From Chelonoidis abingdonii (lineage: Eukaryota; Chordata; Testudines; Testudinidae): a stretch of 64,000 nucleotides of DNA. This document shows positions 10,510 to 21,075 of the stretch, in pieces. Position numbers and translations under genes: made by a program. The notes below the pieces were generated by a model. That model was not told where the DNA came from. It made no database searches and was given only the letters and a program-made list of their open reading frames with translations. Within the stretch, counting starts at the first letter, position 1, and the number at the start of each line of letters is the position of its first letter. The stretch is taken from NCBI RefSeq assembly GCF_003597395.2, contig NC_133770.1, forward strand, positions 298,341,827 to 298,405,826. The letters are read 5' to 3'.

Positions 10510-11127
10510 TTCGTAATGCAAGTCTGGCTCGTAGAGCGCAGCGGGGCACTGGGGTGGGGTGCGGTGAAGCAGCTCGGGGTGGGGCGAAACCTCCATAGAC
10601 ATAACGGGGCTGCCAATCATCCTCTGTTTCCCAGCGAGTTTGAAAGGCCGGCACTAAATTATTAATGGGAAGCGGCTGGAGGGGGTGGAAAGGGAGGGCG
10701 TGGAGGTTGGTGTGGGGAGAAGATGAGTGCTCCAGGGGGCTATCTCACAGGTGTCCTTCCATCGCTATGGATCTCGGGGGTCTTTCCAGACAAGCTGGAC
10801 ACACAGTGATTGGCAGAATGGCAGGTTGCACAGCTGCCGTGTGTGCTCACTAGCCAACCATTCCAAACGTGGGTGCGAGACATGAGCTGGGGAGAGGCTG
10901 GCAGGGGAGAGTTATGAAGAAGCTTGATCTGGATTCTGTGGAAAAGGGAGAGCCGTGGAGAGATTCAGATGTGTGTGGGGGGGGATCTATGGGCAAGGGA
11001 TATGGGGGATGCCTCAATGCTTGACCAGCAAGTGGACTAGGCAAAGCCCTTGAAAATATACTGTGGGGAACAAACCTGCCCTGGCCAGAAAAAGGAAGCT
11101 GGCGATAATAACGGGATGATCTTGTGG
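10510..11127. other. Single-copy G-rich sequence, no gene recognised
   Basis: G-rich on the plus strand around 10,550-10,740. No known repeat or coding exon. Frames here are short and lack similarity. Confidence 0.4.
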
Positions 11128-11342
11128 GTAGCACAGGTCACTTGCAGATTTAAACGAGTGTGAATGGTGGATTCTCAGTAACTTGAAGTCTTTAAACCAG
11201 GATTTGAGGACGTCAGTGACTCAGCCACAGGTTCAGGGTCTATTCCAGAAGTGGGCGGGGGAGGGTCTGTGCCCTGCCATGTGCAGGAGGTCAGACTAGA
11301 TGATCCCGAGGGTCCCTCCTGGCCTTACAGTCTATGAGTCTG
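11128..11342 (+). mobile_element. CR1 3' end, sense
   Basis: Matches the terminal part of a CR1 subfamily: AACTTGAAGTCTTTAAACCA, GATTTGAGGACGTCAGTGAC, CAGGAGGTCAGACTAGATGA, ending near TACAGTCTATGAGTCTGAG. The same segment is better preserved at 62,880-63,078. This is a 5'-truncated copy. Confidence 0.75.
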
Positions 11343-11485
11343 AGTCTCCGCCTCGTTGGTGTTGGTGCATCACGGTCAGGTCCTGATCTGGCCTCTCTGC
11401 TGCGACAGTATAAATGTGGACTAGGGATATTGCTGGAGCAGACCCTTTCAGATGTGATTCTCAAAGCAGCGTACAGAGGTCGATC

Positions 11486-11828
11486 GCTCCACTTAGGAAG
11501 AAACAATCAGTTTCACACATACAGAATGGGAAGAGACTGTCTAGGAAGGAGCATGGCAGAAAGAGATCTAGGGGTCATAGTGGATCACAAGCTAAATATA
11601 AGTCAACAGTGTGATACTGTTGCAAAAAAAGCAAACGTGATTCTGGGATGCATTAACAGGTGTGTTGTGAGCAAGACACGAGAAGTCATTCTTCTGTTCT
11701 CCTCTGCGCTGGTCAGACCTCAGCTGGAGTATTGTGTCCAGTTCTGGGCACCGCATTTCAAGGAAGATGTGGAGAAATTGGAGAGGGTCCGGAGAAGAGC
11801 AACAAGAATGAAGGTCTTGAGAACATAA
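11486..11828 (+). pseudogene. CR1 ORF2 C-terminal fragment
   Basis: Open frame coding for the thumb/C-terminal portion of the CR1 reverse transcriptase, downstream of the catalytic YADD-type box, which is absent here. Recognisable pieces are HLGRNNQ, ERDLGVIVDHKLN, SQQCDTVAKKANVILGC and [11 protein letters not shown]. It stops at a frameshift at about 11,820, so no active enzyme could be made. Confidence 0.85.
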
Positions 11829-12240
11829 CTATGAAAGCAAGGCTGAAAAGAAGTGGGTTGTTTAGTTTGGAAAAGAGAAGAGTGAGAGGGGGCAGAATAG
11901 CAGTTTTCAGGTATTCTAAAAGGGTGTCATAAGAGGAGGGAGAAAACTTGTTCACCTTAGCCTCTAAGGATAGAACAAGAAGCAATGGGCTTAAACGCAG
12001 GGGCAAGGGAGGTTTAGAATTGACATTAGGAGAAAAAAGTTCCTAACTGTCAGGGTGGTTAAACACTGGAATAAACTGCCTAGGGAGGTTGTGGAATCTC
12101 CCTGTTTGGAGATATTTAAGAGTAGGTTAGATAAATGTCTATCAGGAACGGTCTAGACAGTATTTGGTCCTGCCATGAGGGCAGGGGAATGGACTCGATG
12201 ACCTCTTGAGGTCCCTTCCAGCCCTACAATCTATGAATCT
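11486..12240 (+). mobile_element. CR1 with ORF2 C-terminal remnant, sense
   Basis: 5'-truncated CR1. The first ~340 bases still read as the C-terminal part of the CR1 reverse-transcriptase protein, including [17 protein letters not shown] and LERVRRRATRM. Then come the 3' UTR and the end CCCTTCCAGCCCTACAATCTATGAATCT, which is the CR1 terminus. The frame breaks near 11,815 where a short deletion occurs. Dead copy. Confidence 0.9.
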
Positions 12241-12904
12241 TCTTCTAGGTCTTTTTTGCCTCCTGAGGTTGCATCATTCCCTAGAAGCGAGGCTGAAATT
12301 GTGCCGGAAGACGGTAACACGCCAGCAGGGGCAGTTTGGATCAGAAATGAGAGCAGCTGAGCCACTTTCCCTGGAGGGTCCCATCTAGACCCACATCCCA
12401 GCTCTGGTTCTGAGGATCTGCTCCTTGAGTTGCGTTCCACCAACTGCTGCTCCTGGAATATTAATTAGGTGAGTGTGAATACTTTCTGAGGCAGTAACGA
12501 GACAGTTCTCACTGGAATCACCCAGATGATAGGTAGATTCTTTCAATGAGGAAGCCAATCTATAGTTCCGCAAACGGCAGCATGTGAATGCTCATGTGCT
12601 CTGGGGACAGGTTGGTCTGTGTTCACCCTGCCCATGTCTCTCACCCCTCCTGTCATTGGCAAGAGCTGTCAAAGCCACAGAAACTGCCCACTCTGCTGGG
12701 CCACGCCGCCTGCAGCATAGGGGTCTTCTCCATTTCAGGCTCCTACGGCAAGGAGACAAGCCATGCATACGGGGAGCCTTTCCTTCCCGCTGTGGAGCAA
12801 TAGCCTGCCACTGGATTCGGTAGGCGTCTGTGCCTGAGCCCTGCCACATGCATTGCAAAGGGAGGGAGCTGCCCACATTAACACGTGTGCATACCCAGAT
12901 TTTG

Positions 12905-12942
12905 TATGTGTGTGTGTGTGTGTGTGCGTGTGCACGCGCGCA
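12905..12942. repeat. (TG)n microsatellite
   Basis: TG dinucleotide run from about 12,905 passing into GTGCACGCGCGCAC. Alternating purine/pyrimidine throughout, so it could adopt Z-DNA. It directly abuts the SINE that follows. Confidence 0.9.
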
Positions 12943-13185
12943 CAGAGGCAATATTGCCTAGTGGATCGAGTACCAGGTTGACACCTTGAAGACCTGGGCT
13001 TTGTTTCCTTGCTCTGCCCCTGATGTTCTGGGTGACACTGGACAAATCACTGCCCTGTGCTGTGCCTCAGTTTCCCCATTTTACAGATGGGGATAATGAG
13101 CCTGCTCTCCCTTGTAAAGCACTTTGGGACCTGCAGATGAAAAGCGCTGTATCAGAGCCACGTATTGTTATTTATTATTCCATAC
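12943..13185 (+). repeat. MIR-type SINE, nearly full length
   Basis: The head ATTGCCTAGTGGATCGAGTA, then GACAAATCACTGCCCTGTGC, GCCTCAGTTTCCCCATTTTA, CAGATGGGGATAATGA and the tail AAGCACTTTGGGACC... ATTGTTATTTATTATT are in the expected order for a tRNA-derived CORE/MIR SINE in sense orientation. The AT-rich end may be its tail. Confidence 0.85.
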
Positions 13186-13351
13186 AAGTACCCCCACCTT
13201 CTCATGCATGCATGCCAAAGTGAATGACATGAAGTCACGAGGTGAGCAGGTGAATTGGAGCTGGGAGGAACACCTGCGCTCTCCTGTGCCCTGGAGCACC
13301 TGCTCCAGCCCCAGATGGGAGCAAGGCATGAGAGTACCTCTTTACTAAGCT

Positions 13352-13510
13352 CTACTGGACCCAGCGGTATTTCTCTATCTGTAACCAGCACATTATGACC
13401 ATTAATGGATTTTTGAGGCTGGATTGATTTTTTCATTAATTTGGTAAAAATCTTTTCCCTCTCCCATATAATTCTGTCCTGAAATGCTCCCCCGACAGCT
13501 CGATAAGTCA
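13352..13510. other. Duplicated non-coding block, copy B
   Basis: Second copy of the block at 10,341-10,505, about 3.0 kb away in the same orientation. It shares CAGCTCGATAAGTCA at the right edge and GCGGTATTTCT at the left. It lacks about five C residues in the C-run that precedes CCGACAG and has one extra T in the poly-T run. Intervening DNA contains a CR1 and a SINE not found beside copy A, so the two copies are not a fresh tandem duplication. Confidence 0.8.
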
Positions 13511-13739
13511 ACAGTGCCAGGCGCGATCTGTTAGGAGGATAAAAAGAGGGAATAGGTGTCATCCATCCATAACTTGCCTGGCTAAAATATCTTCGCTCAC
13601 CCCCTTCCCCGCCTTCAAATGACGCCAGTGGATGCACGGGAGGGAGAGCGTCATGAGCACCCGTCCATCCAGGTTCTCCCAGGCAACATGCTCACCGCTC
13701 ATGTGCTCATCCCCTCAGACATACACACGCTGTCACTGA

Positions 13740-14700
13740 GGCTTACACAGACATGTTCTGCACACGCACACACACACCCATCCTCTCACATATGTGTGCA
13801 TTTCCCAGCAAGGTCTGCACAAACTTTCTCTCTCTCCTAGGCTCACAGACATGTCCAGCTCACACATTACACACCTCCTGTGTGTGTGCACAGGCACATG
13901 GCCCATGCTCTTGCAAACAGCATTCGTCCCCTCACGCACACAAGCTCACACTTGCATAGTTGCCTCATGTGTGTGCATGGACATGGACCTTCCTCCCCTC
14001 ACATGTGTGCATGGACACAGACCTTTCTCCCCTCACATGTGTGCACGGACACGGACCTTCCTCCCCTCACGTGTGTGCAAGGACATGGACCTTCCTCCCC
14101 TCACATGTGTGCATGGACACGGACCTTCCTCCGCTCACATGTGTGCATGGACACGGACCTTCCTCCCATCATGTGTGTGCATGGACACGGACCTTCCTCC
14201 ACTCACGTGTGTGCATGGACACGGACCTTCCTCCCGTCATGTGTGTGCATGGACATGGACCTTCCTCCACTCACGTGTGTGCATGGACATGGACCTTCCT
14301 CCCCTCACATGTGTGCATGGACACGGACCTTCCTCCGCTCACATGTGTGCATGGACACAGACCTTCCTCCCATCATGTGTGTGCATGGACATTCCTCCCC
14401 TCACGTGTGTGCATGGACACGGACCTTCCTCCCCTCATACATGTGTGTGGACATGGAACTTTGTCCCTACAGACACATGCACATGAGCTTACAGTCACAC
14501 AGACATCTCCTGTGTGCATGCACATGGACCCGCCTTCCCTCACACACACACAAGCCTACACTCACACAGATGTCTCCCAGGTGTGCATGCACACTCTAGC
14601 TGACGCTCACACAGATACCTCACATGCGTGCACATGGACTCTCCTACCCTCACACACATGTGTGCACACAGACTCCCCTCTCCTCACACGTCTGTGCCAT
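13740..14700. repeat. CA-rich low-complexity zone around a minisatellite
   Basis: CACACA-rich sequence on both sides of the 34-bp array (13,755-13,790; 14,460-14,690), with recurrent GTGTGCATGCACA and CTCACACACAC words. Probably an older, degenerating extension of the array. It contains no gene. Confidence 0.75.
13961..14460. repeat. 34-bp minisatellite, about 14 copies
   Basis: Unit with GTGTGCATGGACACGGACC followed by TTCCTCCcCTCACAT, period 34. Variant units (CCCCTCAC, CCGCTCAC, CCCATCAT) at about 14,098-14,180 recur in the same order at about 14,300-14,385, showing a segmental duplication of units within the array. One short unit occurs near 14,385-14,400. Pseudo-ORFs up to 260 codons arise because 34 is not a multiple of three, so every frame is sampled and none contains a stop. 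Confidence 0.95.
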
Positions 14701-15330
14701 TTTCAGGCCAAGGAGGCTCTGTTGGCCAGCCGGGCCCTGTGAGTGTTGCCAAAGTCCAAACCGGACAGGGCCCCTCCGGGGACATGAAGAGGCTGAAGGG
14801 CCAGGGGCTGGTTCCAGGAGTCATTTTGGGCAGGGACGGATTGTCCAGCTCCCCGACAAAGAAGGAAGCAGGTGCGGGGAGGAGAGGCCTGAAGACAGAA
14901 AAGTCCTCAGGGGCTAGAGGTGCCAGATCGGAGGGGAAGAGGGGGTAAAATTGTTCAGGCAGAGCTGAGAGAATGCAGGGGACCTGGATGGGAGCCAGGC
15001 TGGGGGTCAGAGGGAGAGATAGGGCAGCATGAAGAGGGAGAAGGGGTCCAGGAGAGAGAAAAGCGCAGGATATGGGGCCTACTGGGAGGGGAGGGCTCAG
15101 GGCAGCTGCTCTGATGGAGGCCCTGGGGAGAGTAAGTGAGGGGGTGAAGGGGGCCAGCCAAGTGAAGAGGTGTCAGCCTGCTGGGAAATGCGAATCATGA
15201 TCCTCCTCTTCCTTTCATTGTTTGTACTACAGGCGCCAACCGAGATCCAGGTGCTGGACACACACACACACTAGGAGACAACCCCTGTCCCAACCGAAAT
15301 AGACAAGGGGGAGGGGAGAAGCAACAGACA
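14701..15330. other. Single-copy purine-rich sequence, no gene recognised
   Basis: The plus strand is rich in AGGG/GAGA words (14,860-15,140). No family or exon recognised. Short frames only. Confidence 0.4.
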
Positions 15331-15334
15331 CAGG

Positions 15335-15580
15335 CAGGGGTCAGGACTTGCCCATGGTCACACAACCAAGGCAGGAATAGAATCCGCCTCCCCCGAGTTC
15401 CAATCCAGGGCCCTGTCCCATTAGGGTGACCATACAGCACATGTGAAAAATTGGGACAGGGATGAGGGGTAATAGGAGCTTATATAAGAAAAAGATCCCA
15501 AAATTGGGACTGTCCCTATAAAATTGGAACATCTGGTCACCCTATTCCCCATCCACTGGACCCCCACCCTGTCTCAGCAC
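15335..15580 (-). repeat. Antisense SINE split by a hAT element
   Basis: ACTTGCCCATGGTCACACAA, then AGGAATAGAATCC and CAGGGCCCTGTCCCAT are the reverse complement of the head half of a MIR-like SINE. The sequence resumes after 15,545 with TCCACTGGACC. The intervening 15,422-15,544 is a hAT insertion. Confidence 0.7.
15422..15544. mobile_element. Non-autonomous hAT element (TAGGGTGACC family)
   Basis: 123 bp with inverted ends TAGGGTGACCAT and TGGTCACCCTA. Internal AAAATTGGGAC and GTCCCTATAAAATT are characteristic of the family. The flanking octamers TGTCCCAT and TTCCCCAT match at six of eight positions, consistent with an aged 8-bp duplication. Confidence 0.85.
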
Positions 15581-15584
15581 TTGC

Positions 15585-15785
15585 CACCTAAGGATCTCGA
15601 AGCACTTGACAAGCCTCCGTGAATCAAGTCTCCCAAGCAAAGCTGGTGCCTACAGGTGGGGAAACTGAGGCAGAGAATGGTCAACAGGCAATTGTCCAGG
15701 GTCTCACAGTGGCAGAGTTGGGAATAAAACCCACAACCCAGACTCCTAGCTCCTAGCAGTCCCAAGGTACTCTGCATTGCTGCTG
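15585..15785 (-). repeat. MIR-type SINE, antisense
   Basis: Reverse complement of the SINE body: GATCTCGAAGCACTTGACAA, ACAGGTGGGGAAACTGAGGC, CAATTGTCCAGGGTCTCACA and ACCCACAACCCAGACTCC. Nearly complete except for decay in the AT-rich tail. Confidence 0.8.
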
Positions 15786-16159
15786 CTGACCAAGCTGGAG
15801 GGGTGCCTAGCCAGGTGGAAGGTATGTTTTAAATTCCCGAACATACCTGATTGACTGCCTCCCCTTGAGAGAAGGGGGCTGAAGCATGAGCAACAATTTC
15901 CCTTTGCTCAGTTTCATCCCGCTACTGGTCGTTCTGCCCCCTTGATGGGGATGAATCTCCCAGTTCCGCCTTTGCAAAGGGCTGATGGGTTATTTTTAAA
16001 AATTCCGATTGAAGTGTAACATAAAGGAATGAGTCTTCACAAATAGCACAGGCAGGGTTCTGCCTGTGTTGGCTCCCCAGCATCCTAGCTGAAATCTGCT
16101 GGGTTGATTTGTATTGCACTGGGCCTGGAGGACCAGCTGTGGCCAGGCGTAAGGGAGAT

Positions 16160-16257
16160 GCTGCCCCAAAGAGTTTACAATCTAATCTGACAGTGGGTGG
16201 GAGAAGGGAAGGATCACTAGCCCCATTTTACACACAGGAGAACCGAGGCACAGACTG
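16160..16257 (-). repeat. Antisense SINE-like fragment
   Basis: AAAGAGTTTACAATCTAAT and CCCCATTTTACACACAGG with AACCGAGGCACAGAC resemble the antisense body of the SINEs in this window. It is cut off at 16,257 by the MITE that follows. Confidence 0.45.
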
Positions 16258-16489
16258 TATGTCTGCACTGGGGCAGGGGGAACACCTGCAGCTGTGAGTC
16301 TGAGCCAAGGACGACAGACTCAGGCTCACACTAAAAATGGCAGTGGAAATGTTCCAGGTTTCAGATCCCGAGCTCCAATCCAAGCAGGAACGTCTACGCT
16401 GTATCTTTAGTGCCATTGCTTGAGCCCAAGTCTGTAGACCCGGGATCTGAGAGCTGCTGAGGTGGGTGCTTTTTTGCAGTGTGGACATA
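16258..16489. mobile_element. MITE with TATGTCTGCACTG ends
   Basis: The left end TATGTCTGCACTG and right end CAGTGTGGACATA are inverted repeats. The interior repeats GAGTCTGAGCC and GAGCCCAAGTC in inverted arrangement. It belongs to the abundant TATGTCTACACTGC MITE class also seen at 23,500-23,793 and 27,390-27,724. Superfamily not decided. Confidence 0.6.
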
Positions 16490-17109
16490 TCTGACAAGAT
16501 TAAGGATAAAGGATCTAGAACAGAGCGAGGAATCGAAGTTAAATCCCACCGTAATGCCACAAGATTCTTATCTCGAAACAAAGGCTGACTTCCCCCAACT
16601 ACCTTCCTCTGCCAACTCCACCTGGCATCTAATGATCCAGCCCGATCCTTTTTGCCCCATCGCACCAGCACTTAGCAGTGGATTTTGTTGCCAAATCATT
16701 AGGCAGAATAGCAAATTGCTCACTCTCCCATACTGGATTCCTGGCAGAAGCTGGTCTTTATCAGTGAAATTCAGAGCTGATCCTGTAGCCGTAGCATTTC
16801 ATGAGCCTCAATCCTGGATCCTCAGAATTGCACCGCTACAGCAAGCAGCAAGTGGGAGTGTTACAGGAGCTCAGTGTTAGTGTGACTGCCTCTGCAGTCC
16901 AGGCAGGCAGAACTCTCAGTGGGATTCAGATGCTGCACACTGAGTGGGGAAGATCCTGTTTCTAGTCACTTTCTTGAGCCTAGCCTAGATCATTATAGAG
17001 GGACACCATACAGGAGACTCACATGCAATTTATAACAGATTGGGGTCGGGGCGGGGGGAGGTAAGAGGTGCTGCAGAGGGGGGGGTCAGACCCAGGACTA
17101 ATTCTCCCC
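16490..17109. other. Single-copy sequence, no gene recognised
   Basis: No repeat or exon could be identified. A G-rich patch lies at about 17,040-17,060. Confidence 0.4.
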
Positions 17110-17430
17110 TTCAAGGAATTGCGCATGGGGCAGAGTGCAGTTCAATTGGCTTCTCATCACTACATGTTTAATGTATCTTAAAAAAGATGCCGACTGTATG
17201 TTGATTAGCCACCAATTGCTTATTAAAACCATATTTAATGAGGGTTAACAAGTAAATAATCGATAGCCGCTCGGGTCACACAGAAGCAGATAAACCTCAA
17301 TAAACGCTTTTTATAATTAACTTCTTTACTAACCAGACCATCACTACAGTAACGACTATAGGTGTAATTTAGACTTAACACGGTCCGATTGCATCCTGAC
17401 TAAATACAAACTGATTAGCGACATCACTCG
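17110..17430. other. AT-rich conserved-looking block
   Basis: Unique sequence packed with homeodomain-type words: TTGATTAGCC, CCAATTGC, ATTAAAACC, AATAATCGATAG and TATAATTAACTT. It also has CpGs (GCCGCTCGGG). It is unlike any repeat in the window and not coding in any frame. It is one of the strongest candidates here for a conserved regulatory element. Confidence 0.35.
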
Positions 17431-18739
17431 TTGGCATGGGCAGGGGGCTGTGTGGGTTGAGTTTACAGAGGTTTTAAACCCCACAGAGCCTTGCCAAAAA
17501 AATCAAATCAAAATGGGTGTTTGTTTAAAAGTGGTGACTGTCCTGCTAAAAGCCAGGGAAGTTCTGATGTGAACTTTAGCTTTTGCTCTATAGAGGATGA
17601 TTGATAACGTCAGGTGCTCATGGGAGAGGTTGATGGAGACTCACTGTCTTCTAACACTGAACAGGGAACTTTATTAATTAGGAAAACAATGTTCTCCCTA
17701 GAGCTTCTTTCTTTGCTTCAAGGTAGGTCTTCTGACTAGGCCCTTCTCCCACTGCCTCCTTTCCTGCTGTGGATTTAAAGAAACAGCAGGAAAGAGCAAC
17801 TGGCAAGAACAGTTTGAACCTCCGCCCTACGTGAGAGCGCTGCGCTGGTGCATGCAAGCCGGAAAATGAAACTGACCATTGTACAATGGGAATTTCTCCA
17901 TTATACATGAATGGGGCATCTTCTGTAATGAGATGATTTTGTTTGATCTCCTCTCACTTTAGACGGCAGCGCCTCTGGGGCAGGGGCTGTGTGTCTCTCT
18001 GGATTGTAAAAGGCTGTGTATATTGACAGCTCTGTCCAAGTGAGGAGGATGAGGACCAAGTCTGCATGGATTGCTACCTGTGGCTGAGGAACCTGGGCAT
18101 ATCCCAAAAGAAATACACTGCGAGTTTGGTTCTGTCTTGTCTGGCGAAGTCCAGAGTGAGCAGAGAGTCTGTCTCTTTGATTGTTCTCATATGGTTGGCT
18201 GCAGCTGCATCCCCGTGTGTTTTCTTGCAGGTCTGACTGCCTGTGCTTTGAGAACCATTGCAGCTGCTGTCCTGCTCAGAGCTGCCTTGGACTGTAGACA
18301 AGGACTCTACCAAACTTCCCGTCGTACTGACTCATTCTTGTTTGCCTGATGGGGCTTTGCATTACTTTTCCTTCCACATGGGGGTTCTCTTTGGTTTCTG
18401 AAAACTGCCGCATGTCACTGATTTCTGGGACTGGGGGTAGAGGAATCAAATGCTGAACACGCTGGGCATTCTTCCACCGGATTGCTCAGCAAACGAGCCT
18501 TCAAAGCTCTAGTAACATACGCTTGTCACCCAGACACAGCCGCGCTCAGTCGTGTGTCCCTCTCTCCCAGCAGACGGCTTGTTAAAGGGAACCCCTGAAG
18601 CAGCTCTGGAAAACCCAAGGGTGTGGAATCTTTAACCCCTCAATCACCGGCATGCCTGCAGCTTTGATCAGTAGCCATCAAAGGTCAGGACTGTGTGAAA
18701 GGCTATGGAACAGCCTATGTAAATGAGTGAGTTGGGGTC
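17431..18739. other. Single-copy sequence, no gene recognised
   Basis: No recognisable repeat family, RNA gene or exon. Moderate base composition with short frames on both strands. Confidence 0.4.
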
Positions 18740-19529
18740 TGTCACAGATCCGCAGCTCCGGTATCTTGAACAACTCTGGAATGGTCCCTCGGTGGACCCC
18801 TTCAGTGTGTCAGCCCCCTTTAGGGTCACACTCTTTCACTAGGGTAAGACACGGGGCTTCAGCACCTCCTGGGACCGAACCATGGAGCCTTCTCACACCC
18901 ATGCTTCACACTTTGAGCTCCTTGCAGCACGTCCATCTGAATGAGACACTTGTACGCCCCCACCTTCCTTAAACTGGGGTGACTCCAGCAGGCGTTGCAA
19001 AAGCAGGAGGGTTTATTAGATGTCTGGAATGCAGCGTAGTAAGTCCTTAGTTAACGTAAAGAACAGAAAGTTATAGCATGGACCATCTGGGTCAGTCCAG
19101 AGCTGTCTGACCCCTCTTTAGCCCCAGTCCAGGAGCATCTGCTTCCAGCAGCCCACACTTCACAACCTCACTGGGCCCATCCTCAATCCTTTGTCCTTGT
19201 TCCTGGGCAAGCATTGTCACCTGTCCCTCCTCCTTAGCCCTTTGTTCCCCAGCTGGTGACTCCTGGCTGGCTTCCTGCAGAGGGTGGGCCATCCATGGTC
19301 GTTAGTTTCTAGTTCCAAAAGTCCAGGCAATTGGAGTGACCATTGTCTCCTCGGACTTTCCACGGGCATGGGGGTCCAGGCCTAAGGCAGCTAGGCATCA
19401 GTCTCACCCGGATCTCTGGCTCTCTGCAAAAAGTAAATAACCTTTTCCCACCACGTAGTTTCCCACGTAGGGGAAACTGAGGCACACATATTCATACAAA
19501 ATGTTATGAAAAAATCCCACTCTGTCACA
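18740..19529 (-). mobile_element. Solo LTR of an endogenous retrovirus-like element, minus strand
   Basis: On the minus strand it starts TGTGACAGAGTGGG at 19,529 and ends GGATCTGTGACA at 18,740. An AATAAA polyadenylation signal lies at 19,017-19,012, followed by CCCTCCTGC. The segment GCCTCAGTTTCCCC near 19,465-19,484 is typical of turtle LTRs. The flanking pentamers GGGTC and GGGGC match at four of five. There is no internal gene or second LTR, so this is a recombination-derived solo LTR. Confidence 0.75.
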
Positions 19530-20877
19530 GGGGCAGAATCTGTATCCCTGCAGGCACGTAGCTACAGGACCCTCAGAGATACCACACAGTGCCAGTGAGA
19601 CAGGTCCCTAGCACGCTTTGGCCTGCTGCTGTTTGGAAGGGAGACAGACCAAAGTATGCCACGGAAGCGTTCGTGCATGGCAGCAGGAGCCGTACAGCGT
19701 GAGGTAGATTTACGCTCCAGCTTGGGGCGAATAAATTGTTCACATAGACAAGCCCAGATCTGATATACGCTGCAGCTCTCCAGACTCCGTGCTGTCCTTG
19801 TTCTGGGGACAGAGCAAAAGCTTAAGGCTCCAATGTTATCAGTTTAGCACCTGTCCTCATTGCAAGGGCAGCCACTGGAGTCGGTGGATAATGACCCCCT
19901 GCTATGTGGCAGGGGTATTTGGCGGTTCAGTCCCATGTCACATGAGTGGGTCCAGGAGATCAAATCCTATCAATGTCCTTCTCCAACACGGTATCCATGT
20001 CTGTCCATTTCAACCATGTTTTTAAATAATCAGTGTCCAGATTGAATTATAAGAACCTTATCTACCTGCTCAGCACAGTGGCCCTATGCTAGAGCAGTGT
20101 GCTTGGATGGAAGGATGAGACTGATTGCTCAGCATGCTTGGGTCTATAGGTGGAGAAAGATAGAGGAGAGAAATCCCAATTCATAATGAAAAAACGTTGA
20201 TGCTGTCTTAATGCCAGGGTGGCCCTACAAAGAAAGTCTCGTCCCTGATTCCTGCTACAGTCGCCAGTCATGACTGTGACTCAGGGGCAGCGAGAAATTC
20301 ATGCAGCTGAAAGAACGTCCAATCAAGGTGCATTTCCTCTGCTTGAAAACATTAAAAAGTTCCCTCCTTCCACAGCCCAGTGTGGGATGATAACTCCTGC
20401 CTGCCCTGATAGCTGGTCCATAGATCCCCCTTCGTTTTATGACTGCCAGCGTTAACATTTCTGTAGAACATGAGGATAATTTTCTGCAGAGAAGGATCCT
20501 TTTTTAGTGACTTGCAACAATTAAGCCTCTGCTTCTTAACAATCTGTGAGGATGAGTGATTGCCGGAGGGTGACTGCTGGTCTCCTAAAGAAGCTCCTAT
20601 GCTAATGGACGAAATGGCAAGAAGTGAATGAAGTAACTTCGGAGGGTGGGAGAGAGGAACTGTTTCAGGGGTGAGCTGTATGGGTTCCCAAAGAGAGATG
20701 TGGCCACTCCTTGGGACACTGCAGCCAGCAAGTAGCAGGCCTGGGGGTGCAATCCAGAAAAAGCTCCTTGCAAATATTCTAAACCAAGCAGCATTGGGGC
20801 AGATAGGTCTGTAGGTGGGAGACCTGCATGGTTCTGGTAGCTGCGGGCGCTTGTATTAGAACCTACTTTTGCATTTA
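19530..20877. other. Single-copy sequence, no gene recognised
   Basis: No exon, RNA gene or full repeat found. GTTCACATAGACAAGCCC near 19,738 resembles one end of a TGTCTACAC-type MITE, without a matching left end. Confidence 0.4.
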
Positions 20878-21075
20878 TGGGGTCTGTCTACACTGCATCT
20901 GGGAGCAGGCCTGCCAGCCTAGATCCACAAAATAGCTGGGGAGATGACGAGGACACAGGCTGGTGTTTGGGCTCCCAAGATCCTGGTGGGGCTGAGATTC
21001 TAAACTGGAACAGTTGTGACTAGCGTGGACCTGGGGGGAGCCTTGCTCCCAGCTCCTGTGAAGACACACCCGTTG
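20878..21075. mobile_element. MITE with GTCTGTCTACACTGC end
   Basis: The left end GGTCTGTCTACACTGCATCT is the class-typical terminus. The right end TGTGAAGACACACCC is diverged. The interior shows paired GGGAGCAGGCCTGCCAGCC and GGGGGGAGCCTTGCTCCC palindromes. Non-coding. Confidence 0.5.

Noticed and set aside
12905..12942. Telomeric or CRISPR-like repeat
   Set aside because: Plain TG dinucleotide run; the window is vertebrate nuclear DNA and has no repeat-spacer structure.
10264..13637. Shared minus-strand peptide QPQKSINGHN in both duplicated blocks, suggesting a duplicated exon
   Set aside because: One copy has an extra T in the core, so the two are in different frames on one side of it; no splice sites fit and the flanks do not match. 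Non-coding duplication is the better reading.
13794..14742. Three overlapping plus-strand open frames of 230-260 codons with histidine/cysteine-rich repeats
   Set aside because: Produced by the 34-bp array, which has no stop in any forward register. The peptide repeats are translations of the same unit in three frames.
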